Virus record (IMG/VR): IMGVR_UViG_3300030419_004247
Location: 1-26,226 of that record
From: a virus
DNA: 26,226 bases
Reading direction: 5' to 3' (one strand)
Both the position numbers and the translations under genes were made by a program. This document shows positions 18,251-24,600 of the stretch, piece after piece (the first letter of the stretch is position 1; the number at the start of each line of letters is the position of its first letter). The notes under the pieces are model-generated. The model was not told the origin of the DNA. It searched no databases and saw only the letters and a program-made list of their open reading frames with translations.

Positions 18251-19708
18251 ATGCTCAATCCATATTTCCAGCAAGGGGCTAAAACTGAGCAGAATCTTGT
18301 TCAAGACTTAATCAACGAACAGTTGAGGATGTATGGTGTCGAGGTGCATTATATGCCTCGCAAATATATGAATGAAAATACTGTTATTAGAGAGGTAATC
18401 AGGTCTCAATTTGATGACGCTTATCCTCTTGAGGCATATGTTGATAATTTTGATGGATATGGACAAAATCCAGTATTATTAACCAAGTTTGGTATAGAAG
18501 CAACTAATGAAATAACTTTAATTATTTCTAGAGAGAGATTTGAAAATTATATCTCTCCATTAATGAAGAATGAGGAAAATGTAAAACTTTCTACAAGACC
18601 TAAAGAAGGAGATTTAATTTATTTCCCATTAGGAGATCGTTTATTTGAAATTAAGTATGTAGAGCACGAAAAACCATTCTATCAACTACAAAAGAATTAT
18701 GTTTATGAATTGAGATGTGAGCTCTTCCGTTACGAGGATGAGGTTATTGATACAGGCATTGATGAGATCGATAATGAGCTTGTAGGGGATGAAACTGATG
18801 GAACCACAGAAGATGGCATCTCTACCATTTTAGGACCCTCACAGACGCTTACAGTGGTCGGTACGGGCGTTACAGCGGCAGCATACACTGGTATTATAAC
18901 TTCTGGTGGTCTTCAATATGTTAACATTACAAATAGAGGTGGTGGATACATAACTCCACCATACATAGGGGTATCTTCAGCACCTTCAGGTGGAGTAACT
19001 GGTATTCTAACTGCATATATGATTGGTGGTATGCAGGTATGTAATCTAAATGTAAATGCTAAGGCAAAATCTGTTCAGGAAGTTCGAGTTATAAATCCTG
19101 GTGCTGGTTATACTGCAACTGCTGGTATCGCATTTACTAGTGACACTGGAACGGGTGCTGCTGGTACTATGTTTGCTGGTGATGGTACATTGGGTATCGT
19201 AACAGTTACTAATGTTGGTGGTGGATTTACAGTAGCACCTACAGTCACAATGCCTACACCACTAGCTGTTACTAAGACAGGTATTGGTACAACTGCCACT
19301 GCGGTTGCTATCCTTAATGCTCCTGGTCAGGTAACTGATGTTTGGTACACTAATACTGGTGCTGGATATACAGCAGGTGACCTTCCAATTTATGCTACAT
19401 TCTCAGATCCTTCAATGGATTCTACAGGTAATTTTGTCTTTAATGAGACGATTACCGGAAGTGTGAGTGGAACTACAGCAAGGGTAAGAACTTGGAATTC
19501 TTCTACAAATGAATTAGAAGTAAATAACGTTACCGGAACATTTACTGTTGGTGATACTCTCACTGGAGCAACTTCTGGTGCTTCTCGTGTACTGAGAATT
19601 GTTGATGTTGAACCACAAGACGATGGTTTTGCTGATAATGTCAATATTGAGACAGAAGCAGATTCAATTATAGATTTTACAGAATCCAATCCCTTTGGAA
19701 TGCCATAA
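18251..19708 (+). CDS. gp14: gp14 neck protein with large internal beta-repeat insertion
   Basis: 485 residues; T4 gp14 is about 256. Residues 1-180 match the gp14 core in order: LNPYF, then LRMYGVEVHYMPRKY (T4 MRGVECYYVPREY), AYVDNFDGY, FGIEATNEITLIIS, KEGDLIYFPLGDRLFEI (T4 KEGDLIYFPMDNSLFEI) and KPFYQLQKN. Residues about 183-395 are GxGY-type repeats (NRGGGYITPP, NPGAGYTATAG, NVGGGFTVAPTV, NTGAGYTAGDL). About 396-456 are two 'GExxTGxxSGxxxxV' repeats. The last residues (FTESNPFGMP) recall the T4 gp14 tail (FESSPFDNDF), so the repeats look like an insertion rather than an extension. The ATG is 4 bases after the gp13 stop, with AGG 8 bases upstream. It should act with gp13 at the portal neck; the insertion could project outward as a collar decoration (inference). 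Confidence 0.92.
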   Translation: MLNPYFQQGAKTEQNLVQDLINEQLRMYGVEVHYMPRKYMNENTVIREVIRSQFDDAYPLEAYVDNFDGYGQNPVLLTKFGIEATNEITLIISRERFENYISPLMKNEENVKLSTRPKEGDLIYFPLGDRLFEIKYVEHEKPFYQLQKNYVYELRCELFRYEDEVIDTGIDEIDNELVGDETDGTTEDGISTILGPSQTLTVVGTGVTAAAYTGIITSGGLQYVNITNRGGGYITPPYIGVSSAPSGGVTGILTAYMIGGMQVCNLNVNAKAKSVQEVRVINPGAGYTATAGIAFTSDTGTGAAGTMFAGDGTLGIVTVTNVGGGFTVAPTVTMPTPLAVTKTGIGTTATAVAILNAPGQVTDVWYTNTGAGYTAGDLPIYATFSDPSMDSTGNFVFNETITGSVSGTTARVRTWNSSTNELEVNNVTGTFTVGDTLTGATSGASRVLRIVDVEPQDDGFADNVNIETEADSIIDFTESNPFGMP

Positions 19709-19711
19709 ATA
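19704..19711 (+). promoter_or_regulatory. Putative late promoter (CATAAATA) before gp15
   Basis: CATAAATA fits NATAAATA and contains the TAA stop of gp14 (19706-19708). It lies 21 bases before the gp15 ATG. An AGGA Shine-Dalgarno (19721-19724) is 8 bases upstream of that ATG, so a transcript starting about 6-8 bases after the motif would still carry it. Confidence 0.5.
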
Positions 19712-19732
19712 TAAGATACTAGGACTCTAACA

Positions 19733-20731
19733 ATGTTTGAATATTTTTATAACGAAATTTTGAGAAGAACCATCATTGCATTTGGTTCTTTGTTCAATGG
19801 TATGTCAATTACTCATACAGATTCTTCGGATGCTACTGTAGGTGTAATGAGAGTTCCTTTGGCTTATGGTCCTACCCAAAAGTTTTTAGCAAGATTAACT
19901 CAATCACCAGATTTAAACAAGGCTACAGCAATTACTTTGCCTAGGATGTCTTTTGAATTTACTGGTTTGACTTATGATCCTTCTAGAAAGGTTACTACTA
20001 CCCAACAGTTTACTGTAAAGGATCCAGATTCTGGTAAGGACACTAAAAAAGCATATATGCCAGTTCCTTATAATATGCAATTTGAACTTGCTGTTATGAC
20101 AAAGTTAAATGATGATGCATTGCAGATTGTAGAGCAAATTTTACCTTATTTTCAACCATCATATAATGTAACGGTAGAGTTAGTATCATCAATTAAAGAA
20201 AAAAGAGATATTCCCATTGTTTTAGAAAATATAACAATGCAAGATGATTATGAAGGAGATTTCACCCAGAGAAGAGTTCTTCTTTATACTTTAAGATTTA
20301 CTGCTAAAACTTACCTATTCGGTCCTGTTTCTACGGCAACGAAGGATATCATCAAGAAGATGTCTGTCAATTATATTTCTGGAGATTCCAGAAGTGTCGA
20401 GAGGGATATTACTTATTCTGTTGTTCCAAGAGCAGTCAAGGATTACACTGGAGATGTAATTACAACCTTAGAGGCAGATGTAGGACTTTCAGATCTACAA
20501 TGGACAGTAGCAGACGGAAGTGGATTAAGTGCCAATACATACTATGCTATTGGTAAGGAAGAGATTTATGTTAAGAAGATTGATGGTAATAATATAGTTG
20601 TTGAGAGAGCGAAAGACAACACTACCCAAACATCTCATTTGAGAGGGGATTCACTCAAGGGTATTACTGCTGCTGATGATGCTCTAATAGAAATGGGTGA
20701 TGACTTTGGATTTAGTGGTACAATTACATGA
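19733..20731 (+). CDS. gp15: gp15 tail sheath stabiliser / tail terminator
   Basis: 332 residues (T4 gp15: 272). In T4, gp15 caps the tail tube and sheath as a hexamer and contacts the neck. Seen: MFEYFYN...RR at the start (T4 MFGYFYNSSFRR), MRVPLAYGP, LPRMSFE, and the diagnostic QIVEQILPYFQP, present in the same words in T4. These are followed by KRDIPIVLENI and a QRR...LRFTAKTYLFGP stretch. Residues about 249-332 go beyond the T4 core: an 'IGKEEIYVKKIDGNNIVVER...H..GDS' module and a terminal GDDFGFSG motif. The gene has its own late-promoter match and Shine-Dalgarno. Its stop overlaps the gp16 start by 4 bases (ATGA). Confidence 0.94.
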   Translation: MFEYFYNEILRRTIIAFGSLFNGMSITHTDSSDATVGVMRVPLAYGPTQKFLARLTQSPDLNKATAITLPRMSFEFTGLTYDPSRKVTTTQQFTVKDPDSGKDTKKAYMPVPYNMQFELAVMTKLNDDALQIVEQILPYFQPSYNVTVELVSSIKEKRDIPIVLENITMQDDYEGDFTQRRVLLYTLRFTAKTYLFGPVSTATKDIIKKMSVNYISGDSRSVERDITYSVVPRAVKDYTGDVITTLEADVGLSDLQWTVADGSGLSANTYYAIGKEEIYVKKIDGNNIVVERAKDNTTQTSHLRGDSLKGITAADDALIEMGDDFGFSGTIT

Positions 20732-21159
20732 CAATGACTAAAGAATACACTAAATTAGATAAAACTTTTAATTTAACTTCAGAAGTTGAAGTGGTAAAAG
20801 AAACATCTAATGTGATTGAAAGAGAGAAACCATCTAGGCTTACTCAAAATGACATTGAAAAGGATTATGAGTATACAAGAGGCAATCTTTATAGTATAAT
20901 TGAAAAAGGACAAGAGGCTATTAATGGTATTCTTGAGGTAGCTCAAGATAGTGATATGCCTAGAGCATACGAAGTAGCAGGACAATTAATTAAGAGTGTT
21001 TCTGATGCTACTGATAAATTAATGGATCTTCAGAAAAAACTGAAAGATGTTAATGAAGAAGAAAAGAAAGGTCCAAAAAATGTTACTAATGCTCTTTTTG
21101 TAGGTTCCACTGCAGATCTTGCCAAATTAATTAAGAATCAAAATGGCGATACAAAATAA
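20728..21159 (+). CDS. gp16: gp16 small terminase subunit
   Basis: 143 residues (T4 gp16: 164). The small terminase recognises DNA and regulates the gp17 packaging motor; the T4 protein forms rings through a central coiled coil. Seen: DYEYTRGNLYSIIEKG, then EVAQDSDMPRAYEV (T4 ETAKNADSPRHMEV) and LMDLQKKLKDV (T4 ILKLHKDMKDI), and near the end NVTNALFVGSTADLAKLI (T4 IQNATVFMGSPTELMDEI). The N-terminal 45 residues are charged and variable. The start is ATGACAATG; the first ATG overlaps the gp15 stop and was chosen for coupling, but the second (20734) is possible. The 3' end overlaps the next gene by 17 bases. The gene-17 partner is not in the window. Confidence 0.93.
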   Translation: MTMTKEYTKLDKTFNLTSEVEVVKETSNVIEREKPSRLTQNDIEKDYEYTRGNLYSIIEKGQEAINGILEVAQDSDMPRAYEVAGQLIKSVSDATDKLMDLQKKLKDVNEEEKKGPKNVTNALFVGSTADLAKLIKNQNGDTK

Positions 21160-21559
21160 ATTATCACAAATTATATCTCTTACAGGAATCTCTACAGTTG
21201 GCATCTACACTGTTGGAGTTACTGAAACTGCTGGTGGTACAGGTATTGGTACTACTACGTATGTAAGAACTATTTTAATGCATAATACATCGGGAGTGGG
21301 AACATGTACTTCCTCTGTTTATGTTTACCCTCATTTTGAAGAAGTTGAGGGTGCTGGAAAGGCGGCATATAGATTATTAAGAAAAGATTTAGATCCAAAT
21401 GAAACATATTTGTGGGATTTGCCATCATATCCTATAATTATGACTGATAGAGAAAAACTCGTTGTAGAAATTACAGCACCAGCAACTGCGGGAGGGTCAG
21501 GAATTGGTAGCGTAGTCAATTACGTAGTATTTGGCGACGAAGACCAAGCCTGGAGTTAG
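21143..21559 (+). CDS. Small beta-rich virion-type protein after gp16
   Basis: 138 residues, not recognised to function. Seen: alternating hydrophobic/polar residues predicting beta strands, a GGTGIGTTTYVR segment, then LMHNTSGVGT, LLRKDLDPNETYLWDLP, and YPIIMTDREKLVVEIT with a terminal NYVVFGDED. The 'P(I/V)hmTDxEKLxVxI' ending resembles small hypothetical proteins in marine T4-like structural clusters, with an Ig-like or jelly-roll flavour. The ATG lies within the gp16 3' end (17-base overlap) with only a weak purine stretch before it, so coupling to gp16 is likely. A minor head or tail component is inferred from context only. Its TAG is followed one base later by a late-promoter match. Confidence 0.72.
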   Translation: MAIQNKLSQIISLTGISTVGIYTVGVTETAGGTGIGTTTYVRTILMHNTSGVGTCTSSVYVYPHFEEVEGAGKAAYRLLRKDLDPNETYLWDLPSYPIIMTDREKLVVEITAPATAGGSGIGSVVNYVVFGDEDQAWS

Positions 21560-21560
21560 T

Positions 21561-21568
21561 GATAAATA
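21561..21568 (+). promoter_or_regulatory. Putative late promoter (GATAAATA) before the fibre gene
   Basis: GATAAATA fits NATAAATA, starts one base after the stop of the 138-aa gene, and lies 32 bases before the GTG of the fibre gene. It would give the fibre its own late transcript. Confidence 0.5.
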
Positions 21569-21585
21569 TTTAAATAGATGAACCC

Positions 21586-21630
21586 TCGGAGTACTTATAA
21601 GTGTCCTTAAAGAATCCCTCCGATTTTTTT
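21586..21630 (+). promoter_or_regulatory. Hairpin/palindrome spanning the fibre-gene Shine-Dalgarno and GTG start
   Basis: TCGGAG (21586-21591) pairs perfectly with CTCCGA (21618-21623), followed at once by seven T (21624-21630). The 26-base loop contains the perfect 10-base palindrome ACTTATAAGT (21593-21602), which overlaps the GTG start at 21601. The left arm holds the only plausible Shine-Dalgarno (CGGAG, 9 bases before GTG). The structure could hide the ribosome site or act as a weak terminator for the gp13-gp16 transcript; the 6-bp stem is short and the T run is inside the coding region. Confidence 0.4.
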
Positions 21631-24600
21631 GAGCAAAAGCGTAATGAGTTTCTTGAAAAAGAGGCAGCTCAGAAAAAATTAGAGGAGGAGGCGAAATTAA
21701 AAAATAAAAAGTTTGCTGCTCCAAAGGAATTTTTTGGTGAGGACAAAGAAGTAGTCGATGAAATAATTAAAGAAGAAGAAATAACTGAGGAATCTCTTAT
21801 AGAAGTCAAATCTTATGATGAGGAGATAAAAAGGCTTCAAGAAAAAGTTGATTCTGTTTCTAGATCTATTCCTACTGTTAAGGATTTAATTGAACTTAGA
21901 AAAGAAGATAAACCAGAAATTAAATATTATGATGAAGATATTAAAGGATTAAATCAAGAAGTTAAAGATCTCCTTTATAGAATTGCATCATTAAAAATAC
22001 CAGATCAAGAGAAATATCTAGAGGAAGTTGATAATTTATCTGAAGAGAATCAAAAACTTTTAACAAAAATCGAAGGTTTACAATATAATCTTGATGAAGT
22101 TGATAAAAGTATTACTACTGAAGGTCTTTTAAATATTATTCCGAGTGCAAAGAATTCGGATCCTTTAACACCTTTAGATCAAAAATTTGTTACTCTACAA
22201 GATCTTTCAGACCATTATAGGTTATTTGTTAATAGAGTTCAGCAACAACTATCTGTTCTAGGTGGGGGTGGTGCTGTTCGTATTGAGGACTTAGAGGATG
22301 TAGATATATCCTCTGCAATGGTTGATGGTAAGGTTTTAGAGTATGATTCCAGCACAGGAAAATGGAAAGGTGGAACTGGTGGCGGTGGTAGTGTAGGTGT
22401 TGGTACGACTAATGTAAGTACTAGTACTTTAAATGTTGTTGGTGTTTCTACCTTTAATGATGATGTACAATTCCCTGGTGCTGCATATAATATTCTATGG
22501 GATCAAGCAACAAGTAAGTTTAAGTTTGATGATAATGCTCAATGTGTATTTGGTAGTGCATCGGGTGGAGATTTAAAAATATTCCATCAGAGTGGAAATA
22601 GTAGTATCAGAAATGAAACAGGACAATTTAGAATTGCTGGTAATGATATAAGAATACAAACTCAAAATCATAGTGAGGATTATATTCTTTGTACTGATGG
22701 TGCAGATGTAAAATTATTCTTTAATGATAATGAGAAATTTGCTACCACTAATAGTGGAATCAGTATAACAGGCGATGCTGTTGTAAGTGATAATGTAATA
22801 GTAGAAAATAATATCAAGCATAATGGAGATTTGGATACCTATATTGAATTTACTGATGACCAAATACGAATTATTGCTGGTGGTAAAGCTTTAATTCATG
22901 CTGAAGAAGCAAGTATTGATACAGTTGTAATCAATGATGGTGGTAATAATCTCGATTTTCGTGTTGAAGGATTAAATGATAATAATCTAATCTTTTCTGA
23001 TGGCAGCACTGATAGGGTTGGTATTGGATCAAGTGTACCAACTGCTAAATTGGATGTAAATGGTACTTTTAATGTATCTGGTATTTCTACAGTTACCAAA
23101 TTAGATGTATCTGGTGATCTCAATGTATCTGGTGCTTCTACAGTTACCAATTTAACTATTTCTGGAACGATAACAGATAATTTAGATACAGTTGGTGCAA
23201 ATGGACAAGTACTATCAACTACTGGTGTTGGTGTAACTTGGACGAATGTAGCATCTCTTTCTGCTGGTTCTGCATCTAAAGTAGTTCTTTCTGCTCAAAA
23301 TACTACAGACGCATCAAGATATGTAACTTTTGCTGATGGTGCTACTGGTGCAAATGTAATTTATACTGATACAGGACTTAGATATAATCCATCAACTAAT
23401 ACTTTAACTGCAACTACTTTCTCTGGTAATGCATCTTCAGCAGATATATTATCAACTGCCCGCACTATTGGTGGAGTATCTTTTGATGGTAGTGCTAATA
23501 TCAACCTACCTGGTGTAAATGCTGCAGGTAATCAAAATACTACTGGTACTGCTGGTGGATTAACTGGTGCTCCTGATGTTGATTTAGGAAATATATCTGC
23601 AGCTAGTGGTGATCTTACTATTAGAAATATAACTGGTGTTGCTGCCACATTTAGTGGTGTCCTTACTTATGAAGATGTAACAAACGTAGATTCTATTGGA
23701 CTTATAACTGCCAGAACAGGTGTAAGAGTAACTGCTGGTGGTATTGATGTAACTGCTGGTATTAGTACTTTTAGACAGGGTATTAATGTAATTGGTCTTA
23801 CTTATACTAATGGTGATGTAACCTTTACAGGTGATAATTATAGTGCAATATGGGATAAGTCAGCAGATAGCCTTAAATTTTATGATAATACAAAATTAAT
23901 ATTTGGTGATGGAACTGATTTACAAATTCATAGTAATGGTACGAATGGAATTATTAATGGAAATAGTACAACAAATATTTTAGGAATCAATTCAGTAACT
24001 GCCGATAAATTCTATGGTAAGGGTCAGTTAGATCAATTAAATGTTACTGGTGTTTCTACATTTACTGGTATTGGAACCTTTAGTGGTGATGTCTTTATTG
24101 CTGGTAATGCAAGAATTGTTGGTGTATTAACGGTTGGTAGTGATTCAGTTACCATTGATGGAAATAACCTGAATATTACTGGTGTTTCTACAATTGCATC
24201 ATTGGCAGTTTCTGCTGGCGCAACTGCTAAAGACCTTAATATTACTGGTATTACTACATTAACCACTCTTAAGATTGGTAATTCTATTGGTATTACTACC
24301 ATATTAGATGAAGATGATTTGTCTTCTGATAGTGCAGCAGCATTAGCATCTCAACAATCAATTAAAGCATATGTTGATTCACAAGTAACAGCACAAGATT
24401 TAGATTTCTCTGGTGATAGTGGAACTGGTGCTGTTGACCTTGATAGTCAAACATTTGCAGTTTCTGGTACAGCAAGTGAGATAGAAACTTCTGCATCAGG
24501 TCAAACTATTACTGTTGGACTTCCAGATAATGTAATTGTTGGTTCTGCACTAACTGTAACGAATAACTTTAAGATTGGTGGAAGTGCTACTGTTGGTATT

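Noticed and set aside
21578-21610. 10-codon ORF (ATG at 21578) as a leader-peptide gene
   Set aside because: No Shine-Dalgarno at a good distance and chance occurrence is easy; mentioned only as part of the fibre start-region structure.
21586-21630. Calling the hairpin plus T7 run a firm intrinsic terminator
   Set aside because: The stem has only 6 bp with a 26-base loop, and the T run encodes Phe-Phe inside the fibre gene. Annotated as a possible regulatory structure instead.
21497-21724. 75-aa minus-strand frame over the 138-aa/fibre junction
   Set aside because: It overlaps the promoter, hairpin and coiled-coil coding start of the fibre, with no ribosome site and no recognisable motif. 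The + strand fibre frame explains the region.
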